DNA of 64,000 bases, from the NCBI RefSeq assembly GCF_964340395.1, contig NC_135550.1:2798501-2862500 (forward strand), in the 5' to 3' direction. Origin of the DNA: Glandiceps talaboti (Eukaryota; Hemichordata; Enteropneusta; Spengelidae). The stretch's first letter is position 1; each line of letters opens with the position of its first letter. The position numbers and the translations under genes are program-made. A model generated the notes under the pieces. The model was not told the DNA's origin, ran no database searches, and worked only from the letters and a program-made list of their open reading frames with translations. Shown here in pieces: positions 12,538-21,286 of this stretch.

Positions 12538-15500
12538 CAACTTAAAGTCAAAATTCGCTGGACCAGTTGTCGTGACATGTGGTGTGTGTATTACCTGAGG
12601 TGTATAATATAAGTTGGGAAATTGTTCAAATAAAAAAGATCGCATCACAGGTATATGATTTTTTGGTCAAAAAACTACTGGGCAGATCAGCCTGAAATTC
12701 AGTGGGAATATTCTTAGGGGTGTTTATTAATTGTTCATGACATGATGATCCCATCAGTGATACACAAATTAGGTCTAAACAATGTGACTTTTTGGTGAAA
12801 AATCTTTAATTAAAAAAAAACTTGGCTGATTTGGCTGAAATTTCACAGGATGTTTTTGGAATGTTTAGATCAAGGGATATTAATTACATGATGATCCCAT
12901 GAGTGATGTACACGTCAGGGCTAAAAATGTGAAATCTTTTGTCAGATTTCAGGGTTTCAATCATATTCTAATGAATATTTTAGCCAGATAGGGTTGTACA
13001 GAAATGTTGTTTTATTGAGCTCATCTATCATGAAAAGATTTATAGGGTACTTAACATGATGTGTAATAATTATCTAAATGTCGTTAGCAACAAGACCACG
13101 CCCATAGCAACAGGTAAACAATGACGTATAATGCCAACATATCATGGAGGAAAGGCAAATGAATGAACATTCCAAAAATGTATGCAGATATGCCTAGCAA
13201 CAAGACCATACCCATAGCAACAGTTACAGGCATTACAGTAATTCTCGGACAGCAACTTACCGATGTTGCCAGCTAATTAGTGCACAATATTGAGAGTTCA
13301 ATTGACAATTACTGAGACACATGTCTATTTTGAACTGATGTGCCCACATGCCGAGTCAGCAGAAACTCATTTCTGCATTTATGTTACAATGTTTACACAA
13401 AGTGCGTGACAAATTTTGGGTCCATATACTTTCTGAAGGAGGTGACTGATGTGTCATGAGTGTAATGACAATAAAATGATTGAGCAATATAGAAATATCT
13501 TATCACCGTATAAAATATAAAGTAATAGATGTATGTGTGCATTTTCTTGAACCGCTATGCATAATATAATATAACCAGCCTAAGAAGTTGCTGGTAATTC
13601 TTTTTGCCGGCAAATTTTGAAGGTCACACTTGCAAGTAATTTATACGTTGCACAGTAGACTAAATATCCTGACTGATGTACTCTGACTCCCAATGTATCA
13701 AAACATATGAAGACAGACAACATTGTTGATGTTAGTTTTGATTGACACTCCCATAAGATAATAATCGACGACCATTCACATGAGCAGTGTACACAAATTT
13801 GATAGGTTTGTTGTTGTACATCACTATGTCGGCAAGCCTTTGATTTCGACACAATTTTGTCCTTTTCTGGTTTTTCATTGGCTACTCCCATTTGCCCCTG
13901 ACATTGGTGATTTTAAAGATTTTAGGTCAACGTCTCTTCTCAAATCATGACAGTTTGACATAGTACAGCAGATAGCCTACACAGTTTGACATAGTACAGC
14001 AGATAGCCTACACAGTTTGACATAGTACAGCAGATAGCCTACACAGTTTGACATAGTACAGCAGATAGCCTACACAGTTTGACATAGTACAGCAGATAGC
14101 CTACAGAGTTTGACATAGTACAGCAGATAGCCTACAGAGTTTGACATAGTACAGCAGATAGCCTACACAGTTTGACATAGTACAGCAGATAGCCTACACA
14201 GTTTGACATAGTACAGCAGATAGCCTACACAGTTTGACATAGTACAGCAGATAGCCTACACAGTTTGACATAGTACAGCAGATAGCCTACACAGTTTGAC
14301 ATAGTACAGCAGATAGCCTACACAGTTTGACATAGTACAGCAGATAGCCTACACAGTTTGACATAGTACAGCAGATAGCCTACACAGTTTGACATAGTAC
14401 AGCAGATAGCCTACACAGTTTGACATAGTACAGCAGATAGCCTACACAGTTTGACATAGTACAGCAGATAGCCTACACAGTTTGACATAGTACAGCAGAT
14501 AGCCTACAGAGCGGAGAACCGCCACTGGTTTCAGTAGGAGTAAACCCTGGGAGTAAACGGCAAATAACTAATTTCTTTTCTTCACCTAGTAAGCTAGGTA
14601 TGAGTGATGGAAATGATGAGCAACACACTAATTGCAACGAGACAGCAGGCAAATGGTGTCTTCTGAAATACTTCCCATGCTAGGCCTTTCGTTGTTATGG
14701 CGGCAAATTTGCACTTTATGTGCCAGCAAATCATATGTGATCTGTGCACTGTGTGCATGTCTGTTACTGTACATGTAACAATATCAGTATGTATCAAATC
14801 TCGTATCGTCTTTACTTTTATTTAAGTCAAAAATAATTTGTGTACACAAAGTTCACACAATACTCAACTTCCAAACACAGCACTACTGAAATGACACAAT
14901 ATATGTTATCAATTTCACTTCGCACATCAGTCGTCTGCTCTGAAATATTTGAGTAAACCAAATGAAAAACAATCCTACCAAACAATAATTATTATTAAAC
15001 TTTATTTTGGGAAAAGAATGCAAAAACACTCAAAAACATCCCATAGATAAAAACTATACATAAAAAACGGCAATTTAAAACAAGTAAGACTTTAATAAGA
15101 CAATCTGACAAATACACACATGAACAAATAAAAGCATTTAAAAATACAACAAATCTCTGTACAATTTTTTAATCCCCGAATAGAGGATTGTATAGGATTT
15201 GAGCACCATAGAGTCTGTCAAAGTATAACCCAAGTAAGAATGTTCATGAACAATACTAAGTGGTTTATCTCCAACACGAACTGAAGGTCAAAATTCAACT
15301 CTAATTAAACATTTACAAGGCATAAAATAAATACATTTCGACTTCTTTGGGTGGAAGATAATGTCATGGTCAACACCATACATTTCACAAATAGATACAA
15401 GAGAACGTAGACCTGCAATTGATTGACATATTTGTACATAATTGTACGTCATTACGTGATGTTTAGAACTAGCTGCATTTATTTGCAGATTAATTATGTG

Positions 15501-18500
15501 AGACGCCATACTGACTTGCACATGTAAAACGGGACAGGTTCCCCCAGTCACTCCATTACTTTTCTGAGTACATTCACATTCATCTCACTAAAAAAACTTC
15601 AGAATGGAAATATCATAAAATTTAAACTCGAGAACAAGTAGCTAAAATCTAGACATCAATAGCAACTTTTACACAAATGATATATTCACAGATACATGTA
15701 CCTCCAATGCTCACAGTGTTTGAACTTTTATGGCTGTGATGCTCACTTGTCGGCCTAAAATGAAGCATTAAACTTATAATCAAGAGTCAATACAAAGGAA
15801 AGCCACAAAATCTGAAGAGAATGACGGTGCTATCTCAGCAACAACTTCTTTGATAGCAGTTTCTGTAAATACGGTGGCGAAGACATCTTGTGCTCTAAGG
15901 TATCTTTTCACATAATGAAAACATATCTCACGCATGCTAAATTCTTGGCAATTCAACGGTAGTTGAAATAGCAAATTAACTTCTTCTTCTCCTAATATTT
16001 CATGTAAATATGGCTCTGCTCTGATGAAAACCCAAAAGTAGCTACATTTTGAAATGGGTAGTACACTGACATCTTGCTCACGTTTTCAGTGTGATCTCAT
16101 CTATTTGCCTTATCGTTAAAGGAATTGTAGCATTTGTTTCCAGTTAAACATCGGAACAAAATAAAAGCACAAAAACAGAAGAAAAAAAACCCCTCAAAAT
16201 CACAGTAAACGCTACAATTATTGCAGTTACTATAAGACCTGCATGGTTTGAGTGAACTACGTAAACGTTACATGGAAGGCCAATTCATTGAAGGGGTAGG
16301 GCGGCTTTGCAGTGTTGGTGCGTCAATCATAATCTTTTCTTTTATACATTGATGGTGCTGTATAAAGAGAAACATTAGCAAGCTTACCAAAGTGTGATAG
16401 TAAAGTTGAGTATATAAATACAAATATGTTTATGCCAACTTATAACCTGTACATGAAATGGTTTCTTCCGGACACTTACGTAGTTTTATGATTTCACCCA
16501 TGGTGCTACACCACTCTTCTAATAAACAAGAAAGGCCTAAGTATGGCTCAGCGGCGACATCAGTTACAAAATAGACATGTGGCTTGGTAATTGTCAGTTG
16601 AACTCTCAATATTGTGTACTAATTAGCTGACAACATCGGTATAAAGTTGCTGTCCAGGAAATTCCTGTAATGCCTGTAAATGATGATATATATTGCCAAA
16701 AATAACACAATGGATGGATAGGAATGGAAAAAAAATAACACCATGGATGGATAGGAATGGAAAAAAATCTTCACAAAATATATCCAAATATGCCTAGCAA
16801 CAAGGACACATAATTATAGGAGAAAATTAAAGTTTACCCTCAACAGTTGTGCTACAATGACATTGGCACTTTTTACCTTCCGTAAGGAAGGTTTTATATT
16901 AGGGATGGAAATGTCTGTGTGTCTGTGTGTCTGTATCACCATTTTCTAAAAAAACGGCTGGATCAATTCAAACCAAATTTGGTAGACGTGTTCCGTAGGG
17001 TAATGGCAAGAACTGATTAGATTTTGGTGAACGTCCCCTGAATATTAATGAGCAATTTGCATAATTAATGGTTTTCGGTAATTAGGCTATATCTCAAGAG
17101 TGCAAGCTTCAAATTCATTATAACTTGGTACATATATTTGTGATACCAAAGTGCATCTGTCCTGAAAATTATCGATTTAGCTTTTAGTTTTGATATGTTA
17201 TTGGCATATTTTCGGTAATAAGATGCCATGGCCACTCAAAAGGAAGTTGTTGTTTACCAAAGTGTGATAGTAAAGTTGAGTATAGTAAAGTTGAGTTCTG
17301 GTCAGGAAATGTTGCCTAAAGTGGTGTGACGACGCAAATTTTTTTGTTAATTGTTCATGAACAGTTCTGCAGTTGTCTTCTCTGAAGTAGCAATTAATGT
17401 AGGGAGAGTTATTTTGTGTTTTCCCTTTGATCTGAAGTCTGCATTGGCTGGACAAACACGCAAAAAAAGAAGATCGAGGCGTGGTTTTTAAGTGATGCAA
17501 ACTCACCAGAAAACAGTTCTTTTTTTTTCTTGGCCTTAAAAAACGCCCACTGTGAGATCTATGTTACAACTTTCTATAAAAGCTTTTCATTATTACATGT
17601 GTGGTTGGCCGTAAGATCGCATCTGCAGGCAATGATGCTAGAGATTTCGCCTACATAACTTCTTACCCTCTCTTCACTATTTCAAAATTGAAAATCTTGT
17701 TTTTACTTTGTTCAATACTCCGAGCAGCCTAGGAAGTTGCTGGTGAAAACTGTTCCAATGCCAGTGAAATCATAAATATCGGCATTCAGCAGGTGACATT
17801 CTAAATTTACTGGTATATAAACGGTGAAATTTCACATTTACCGACATTTTACGGGCAATTTTGAAGGTCGCACTTGCAAGTAATTTATACGTTGCAGTGT
17901 AGACAGTGCAGTGTAGGGAAGGAGGGACTGTGCTCTGACTGACATACTCTGACTCCAATGTGAAGACAAAGTTGCTGACGTTAGTTTTGACTGACACTTC
18001 CTTTCGATAACAATGGACAACCATTCACGTGAGCAGTGTACTCAAGTTTGATACGTTTGTGTTTGGACATGAGTATGTCGGCAAGCCTTTGATTCCGACA
18101 CAATTTGCCCTTTTCTATTTTTTTCATTGGATACTCCGGTTTGATATTAAAGATTTTCGTAGTTCAACGTCTCTCCACAAATCATGACAGTTTGACCAAG
18201 TACCTACACAGCAGTGAATAACCGGTTCCAGTCTGAGTAAACGACGTATAACTCATTTCTTTACTAAGCCAGGTACAAGTGATGGAAATCATGAACAACC
18301 CGCTAATCGCAACAAGACAACAGGCGACACTTCAGATGTGGTGTCTTCAAAAGATAAATAGCCACAGTCTGGAAAACCTTAAGATGTAAAATGGCACAAT
18401 GGCTTGAACAATTTGAGTGGATGAACATCTATACCAATGAAAACAGGAAGTACCTAATAGATGGCAGTATTGACAGAGTATGGTGTCAATATTGTAAATT

Positions 18501-20591
18501 CTCGAAAGAGAAGTCTGATTTCGCATTGGAACGGGGAAAATTGGTTGAAAAACAACACACTTTAATGGAACACTCCATTTCCGTGACACACGTTTGAGCG
18601 AATTACAAAGACATATATTTAGCGAAACCAGCGATGGCCAGTCCCTTGGTGAAATTCTTCGGTATAACTAGTACTTGAATGGTGATAACAAAATAGCAGA
18701 AATAAAAATAAAGATAAATATTGCCTATCTGATAGCCAAACAAGAACTGCCATTTTCACTATTTCCAAGTTATTGCTACTGCTCAGAAAAAATGGCGTTG
18801 GTTTGAATTTCGTTTATTATTTGCCATGGATGACTGCATATCCCACATATGTAGGGGATCATGAAAGCCGAGTGAAGTTGAGGATGGCAAGCTTTCCTGT
18901 GCTGAGAATAGGAGGCGGGCATTTGAACAACAGTGTTGACAACTATCTTTCATTGGGACTTGAAAAAATCACAAATGTAGAGCTAAATTTCTTGCATAAA
19001 TCATGAAATTGCAAGACTATACCCTTACGGAAGGCATTCAGTTTAAATCTGGTTTAACTACCTGTCATATACCCTTACGGAAGGCATTCAGTTTAAATCT
19101 GGTTTAACTACCTGTCATATACCCTTACGGAAGGCATTCAGTTTAAATCTGGTTTAACTACCTGTCATATAATATCTTCAGTGTTAGGATTTAAAGTGGC
19201 ACAAACTGAGTTTATAAACTTTTTACTCAAGTGAAAATAAAACCAAATTCCAGTATAATGTTAATGTTGATGCATGTCTTTACGATTGTCTTCTGGCATT
19301 GTTAGAACAGTTGATTACAGTGTAGGGATTTCCTGAACATTTTTTGATACGTATGATATTAATTACATCATCGGATCATTTAGAAGTTATATCTAAATAC
19401 CAGGTTTGAGTTCAGTCAATTGCAAGTGATGGTTTGGTTAAGTATACATCAGTAAGTAGAATACTATGAGTACCTTTTAAATATGCAGCAAATACTACTA
19501 TGCCTAAATACATATAAACTCAGCTTGTGCCCCATTAATAATTTTAGACTAGGGTTTCAATCACAAGTTCTCACAATATAATATCTTCTCAGTTAAAGGC
19601 CAGGGTTTCAATCACAGGTTCTCACATAGTGTTACCTTATCAGTTAAAGGCCAGGGTTTCAATCACAAGTTCTGACATAGTGTTACCTTATCAGTTTAAA
19701 GGCCAGAGTTTCAATCCCAGGTTCTCACATAGTGTTACCTTATCAGTTAAAGGCCAGGGTTTCAATCCCAGGTTCTCACATAGTGTTACCTTATCAGTTA
19801 AAGGCCAGGGTTTCAATCCCAGGTTCTCACATAGTGTTACCTTATCAGTTAAAGGCCAGGGTTTCAATCTCAGGTTCTCACATAGTGTTACCTTATCAGT
19901 TAAAGGCCAGGGTTTCAATCCCAGGTTCTGACATAGTGTTACCTTATTAGTTAAAGGCCAGGGTTTCAATCCCAGGTTCTCACATAGTGTTACCTTATCA
20001 GTTAAAGGCCAGGGTTTCAATCCCAGGTTCTCACATAGTGTTACCTTATCAGTTAAAGGCCAGGGTTTCAATCCCAGGTTCTGACATAGTGTTACCTTAT
20101 CAGTTAAAGGCCAGGGTTTCAATCCCAGGTTCTCACATAGTGTTACCTTATCAGTTTAAAGGCCAGGGTTTCAATCCCAGGTCCTCACATAGTGTTACCA
20201 TATCAGTTTAAAGGCCAGGGTTTCAATCCCAGGTTCTGACATAGTGTTACCTTATCAGTTAAAGGCTAGGGTTTCAATCCCAGGTTCTCACATAGTGTTA
20301 CCTTATCAGTTTAAAGGCCAGCGTTTCAATCCCATGTTCTCACATTAGAGTATCAATTGTAGTGTTTACACATGGGGGAGGGGAAGGGGGTTTTTATGAA
20401 GACTTGTTCCTTTAGGTTTGACAAACAACAGTTACTGTTTTTCACCCCTGAATTTTATTCCCAGTTGAAATCAGTATAGAAATAACGTTTGGATTTTCTG
20501 GTATGTTCTTTTGCAGCATGTTGAAGTAGCCCAGCTGTTGTATGAAAGAGGGATTGTCGTGACGAAAGAAGCATTGAAGCCAGTCTTATAG
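4096..20591 (+). CDS. RIOX1: RIOX1/NO66-like ribosomal oxygenase, last four coding exons (C-terminal 125 residues)
   Basis: Exons 4096-4213, 9872-9971, 11963-12049 and 20517-20591 join in phase to give 125 residues. NO66 is a nucleolar Fe(II)/2-oxoglutarate JmjC oxygenase that hydroxylates a His of ribosomal protein RPL8 (uL2). The window holds only its C-terminal winged-helix region: YYTLDNSRQYHEKDPQFIEI, then AVEYLLSSYPGYVRVASLPL, then AQLLYERGIVVTKEALKPVL and the stop. That arrangement fits NO66 better than the paralogue MINA/RIOX2. The catalytic domain is not visible; the first exon seen starts with two bases of a split codon, so at least one more exon lies upstream. Introns are 5.7, 2.0 and 8.5 kb and packed with repeats. 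Vertebrate RIOX1 is, as I recall, largely single-exon, so the split structure is of note. Confidence 0.85.
4400..5265. repeat. 33-bp minisatellite, 26 copies, in a RIOX1 intron
   Basis: Each unit contains GACATGCTCTCACCAGGTGG followed by TCATAGTAAAAGA or TCAGAGTAAAGGA variants. At 33 bp the unit is a multiple of three and has few stops, so long frames exist on both strands (an 11-residue + strand repeat MLSPGGHSKRD). Placement between two in-phase exons and the strict periodicity argue that this is intronic, not coding. A G-run at 5274-5287 follows it. Confidence 0.95.
6051..6170. repeat. 40-bp tandem repeat, 3 copies
   Basis: Exact units beginning CACAAACCATCAACATATCA lie at 6051, 6091 and 6131. 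Confidence 0.95.
6579..7255. repeat. 48-bp minisatellite, 14 copies
   Basis: The unit contains TCTTCAAATAGTTCCCTCTA then TAAGGCTCTATGCTATAGTG and ATAGTAAG. Several units lack three bases (CTCTAAGG instead of CTCTATAAGG) and are 45 bp. Reading frames on both strands here are repeat artefacts. Confidence 0.95.
7256..9871. other. RIOX1 intron, mostly without recognisable features
   Basis: No exon was found. Visible items are the right end of the candidate TIR element (8242-8257), a run of AGGTCA-type words at 9008-9075, and loosely repeated segments at 9185-9330 (CTCTCTTTTTTGATC, CCCACACTTTTGTGAGAG). Confidence 0.5.
9008..9075 (+). repeat. AGGTC-rich short repeat with a DR3-type pair of AGGTCA
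   Basis: Overlapping AGGTC/AGGTCA words occur at 9010-9040. A separate AGGTCA-GAT-AGGTCA lies at 9061-9075, a direct repeat with 3-bp spacing. AGGTCA is the nuclear-receptor half-site; function here is unproven. Confidence 0.5.
9872..9971 (+). CDS. RIOX1: RIOX1-like exon
   Basis: Acceptor TGTTTATACAG and donor GAG|GTGAGT. The first G completes the split Arg codon; 33 codons follow, LVAEDEKVMVYYTLDNSRQY... to ...EIPAE, ending in phase 0. It matches the dimer/winged-helix junction of NO66. Confidence 0.85.
10214..11664. repeat. 45-bp AT-rich minisatellite, about 32 copies, in a RIOX1 intron
   Basis: The unit contains GATGACATGTATTAACAATT then AATGTAGAATTGAGAATGTG. Variants are ATATAG for ATGTAG, and CTTGTATTAAC. 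It begins about 240 bp after the preceding exon. Units contain stops in all + frames. Confidence 0.95.
11829..11885. repeat. (ATT)n microsatellite
   Basis: An almost pure ATT run lies about 80 bp upstream of the exon at 11963. Confidence 0.95.
11963..12049 (+). CDS. RIOX1: RIOX1-like exon
   Basis: Acceptor CATTGCTAG and donor AAG|GTGAGT. The 29 codons read AAPAVEYLLSSYPGYVRVAS then LPLEEMTDK, phase 0 at both ends. An alternative acceptor 4 bp downstream would break the frame. Confidence 0.85.
12359..12534. repeat. A-run and (GT)n microsatellite
   Basis: An A-run lies at 12357-12374 and a (GT)n run of about 64 bp at 12471-12534, the latter at the 5' edge of a dispersed repeat. Confidence 0.9.
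12535..13223 (+). mobile_element. Dispersed repeat, 5' part (interrupted by a later insertion)
   Basis: From AAACAACTTAAAGTCAAAAT to CATAGCAACAG this matches 22175-23140 with the same order of landmarks: GGACCAATTGCC-like, GGCTGATTTGGCTGAAATTT, GATCAAGGGATATTAATTAC, ACAAATGACGTATAATGCCA-like. Both copies follow a GT or CTGT microsatellite. No ORF is seen; the class is unknown. Its 3' continuation lies beyond the insertion, at 16680-16880. Confidence 0.75.
13576..14668. repeat. Duplicated block, copy 1 (paired with 17725-18345)
   Basis: The two blocks share long collinear similarity: GAAGTTGCTGGT, CTTGCAAGTAATTTATACGT, GAGCAGTGTAC, TATGTCGGCAAGCCTTTGAT, CAAATCATGACAGTTTGAC, AGTGATGGAAAT and GGTGTCTTC in the same order. 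Copy 1 is longer because it contains the 31-bp minisatellite. Probably two copies of one transposon family. Confidence 0.8.
13951..14508. repeat. 31-bp minisatellite, 18 copies
   Basis: The unit starts CAGTTTGACATAGTACAGCA and continues GATAGCCTACA; copies are nearly identical (CAGAG for CACAG in a few). The paralogous block at 18186 has just one diverged unit. Confidence 0.95.
14985..15560 (-). pseudogene. LINE (non-LTR retrotransposon) reverse transcriptase relic, 3' end
   Basis: On the - strand, 15440-15330 encodes ICEMYGVDHDIIFHPKKSK then CIYF, the motif after the RT catalytic core of CR1/RTE/Jockey-type elements. After a frame change, VGDKPLSIVHEHSYLGYTL (near 15270-15210) follows, again typical of that region. 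The sequence then runs through several stops to AATAAAGTTTAATAATAATT at 15010-14990, which looks like a LINE 3' tail. Degenerate and truncated. Confidence 0.65.
15780..16085 (-). other. Unrecognised roughly 100-codon open frame inside the TIR insertion
   Basis: Open from a TGA at 16088-16086 to a TGA at 15782-15780. It contains FWVFIRAEPYLHEILGEEEV and REICFHYVKRYLRAQDVF, with protein-like composition. No family recognised, no clear start codon context. It could be a remnant of the element's own gene or a captured exon. Confidence 0.3.
16680..16880 (+). mobile_element. Dispersed repeat, 3' part (continuation of 12535-13223)
   Basis: ATATATTGCC, ACACCATGGATGG, TGCCTAGCAACAAG and CAACAGTTGTGCTACAATGA then CATTGGCACTTTT correspond to 23155-23305. 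A 36-bp local duplication (AATAACACAATGGATGGATA / AAATAACACCATGGATGGAT) lies at 16702-16770. Confidence 0.7.
16873..17724. other. Second dispersed repeat and unassigned intron sequence
   Basis: It starts with the near-palindrome CCTTCCGTAAGGAAGG. A GTCTGTGTGTCTG tract and CGGCTGGATCAATTCAAACC follow, a style common in invertebrate dispersed repeats. CCTTACGGAAGGCATTC at 19023 may be its other end, which would make an element of about 2.1 kb enclosing 17725-18830. The - strand frame 17506-17198 is unrecognised. TACCAAAGTGTGATAGTAAA occurs at both 16386 and 17258. Confidence 0.4.
17725..18345. repeat. Duplicated block, copy 2 (paired with 13576-14668)
   Basis: Collinear with copy 1 but with a single diverged minisatellite unit (GACAGTTTGACCAAGTACCT at 18185). 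It leads directly into the zinc-finger relic at 18391. Confidence 0.8.
18391..18830 (+). pseudogene. hAT-like / ZNF862-type transposase relic with N-terminal zinc finger
   Basis: ATG at 18391 opens 68 codons: WLEQFEWMN, WCQYCKFSKEKS and HTLMEHSISVTH form a C-x2-C...H-x5-H finger like the TTF/BED-type fingers of hAT-derived proteins. A stop follows at 18596. Downstream, in another frame, NKIAEIKIKINIAYLIAKQE then LPFSLFPS (18688-18770) is the conserved segment after the finger in ZNF862-like hAT proteins; RKNGVGLNFVYY follows in a third frame. The DDE core and dimerisation region are not visible. Broken, presumably dead. Confidence 0.55.
18831..19587. repeat. Intron stretch with a 50-bp tandem repeat, 3 copies (19019-19170)
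   Basis: The units start ATACCCTTACGGAAGGCATT and are near-identical. The rest shows nothing recognisable. Confidence 0.8.
19588..20345. repeat. 51-bp minisatellite, about 15 copies, in the last RIOX1 intron
   Basis: The unit contains TGTTACCTTATCAGTTAAAG then GCCAGGGTTTCAATCCCAGG and TTCTCACATAG; some units have one extra T (52 bp). It ends about 170 bp before the last exon. Confidence 0.95.
20517..20591 (+). CDS. RIOX1: RIOX1-like last coding exon
   Basis: Acceptor TGTTCTTTTGCAG; 24 codons HVEVAQLLYERGIVVTKEAL then KPVL and TAG at 20589-20591. The end closely resembles the NO66 C-terminus. The last 12 bases, including the stop, are the start of the 40-bp tandem repeat that follows. Confidence 0.85.
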   Translation, partial: HVEVAQLLYERGIVVTKEALKPVL

Positions 20592-20846
20592 ACATAGTTA
20601 CATTATCACTGAACATTGGCCAGTCTTATAGACATAGTTACATTATCACTGAACATTGGCCAGTCTTATAGACATAGTTACATTATCACTGAACATTGGC
20701 CAGTCTTATAGACATAGTTACATTATCACTGAACATTGGCCAGTCTTATAGACATAGTTACATTATCACTGAACATTGGCCAGTCTTATAGACATAGTTA
20801 CATTATCACTGAACATTGGCCAGTCTTATAGACATAGTTACATTAT
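20580..20846. repeat. 40-bp minisatellite overlapping the RIOX1 stop codon
   Basis: The unit CAGTCTTATAGACATAGTTA plus CATTATCACTGAACATTGGC is repeated six times from 20581, with a seventh interrupted at 20846. Unit 7 resumes at 21231 and an eighth lies at 21247-21286. It forms the beginning of the 3' UTR. Confidence 0.95.
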
Positions 20847-20848
20847 TG

Positions 20849-21028
20849 AACACATATTGCCTGGCCATGAGGGCTATAGCACCCGTTTATTACACCCGAG
20901 GGACTGTGAGTTACCAGAATCACATGCTATTTGGCCGAGGGAAATAGCATGTGATTCTGGTAACTCACAGTCACGAGGGGTTAATGAACGGGTGCTATAG
21001 CCCGAATATAGGCCAGGCAATATGTGTT
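20849..21028. mobile_element. 180-bp palindromic (fold-back) element
   Basis: AACACATATTGCCTGGCC at 20849-20866 is inverted at 21011-21028. The inner arms also pair (GTGAGTTACCAGAATCACAT with ATGTGATTCTGGTAACTCAC), with a centre near GGCCGAGG. It lies inside unit 7 of the 40-bp repeat. Confidence 0.8.
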
Positions 21029-21230
21029 TTATAATATACCTCATGGTGTGAACTCGTGGTGGCAGACGACATCATCAGAAGCTGCCATTTTGACCTGCTG
21101 TGAACTCACGGTGGTCACGTGACCATGTAATAGTTGATGTAGTTCCCTAGGGAAATAGTCATTCTATTTTCCTATCATGTGACTGATTCTAGCGAATCAT
21201 GGCACAGCATTATCACTAGGTATATTATAA
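21029..21230. mobile_element. 202-bp MITE-like element with 13-bp TIRs
   Basis: TTATAATATACCT at 21029-21041 is inverted at 21218-21230. It abuts the palindrome above, so the two may be one composite insertion. It contains a 14-bp palindrome TGGTCACGTGACCA at 21112-21125. Confidence 0.6.
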
Positions 21231-21286
21231 CACTGAATATTGGCCAGTCTTATAGACATAGTTACATTATCACTGAACATTGGCTT

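Larger units (their letters stand above)
13224..16679. mobile_element. 3.46-kb insertion with about 110-bp terminal inverted repeats
   Basis: The left end, TTACAGGCATTACAG at 13224, is mirrored by CTGTAATGCCTGTAA ending at 16679. Inverted similarity extends through 13224-13332 and 16567-16679 with a few mismatches and small gaps, sharing for instance GAACTCTCAATATTGTG in the right arm. The insertion splits a dispersed repeat whose uninterrupted homologue lies at 22175-23310. No transposase was recognised. The interior holds the 13576-14668 duplicated block, a LINE relic and a roughly 100-codon - strand frame. Confidence 0.7.

Noticed and set aside
19629-20211. Frames over the 51-bp repeat on both strands
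   Set aside because: Repeat-derived, in the last RIOX1 intron, with no splice or domain evidence.
20776-21000. 74-codon frame over the RIOX1 3' flank
   Set aside because: It runs from the 40-bp repeat into the palindromic insertion, so it cannot be an ancestral gene.
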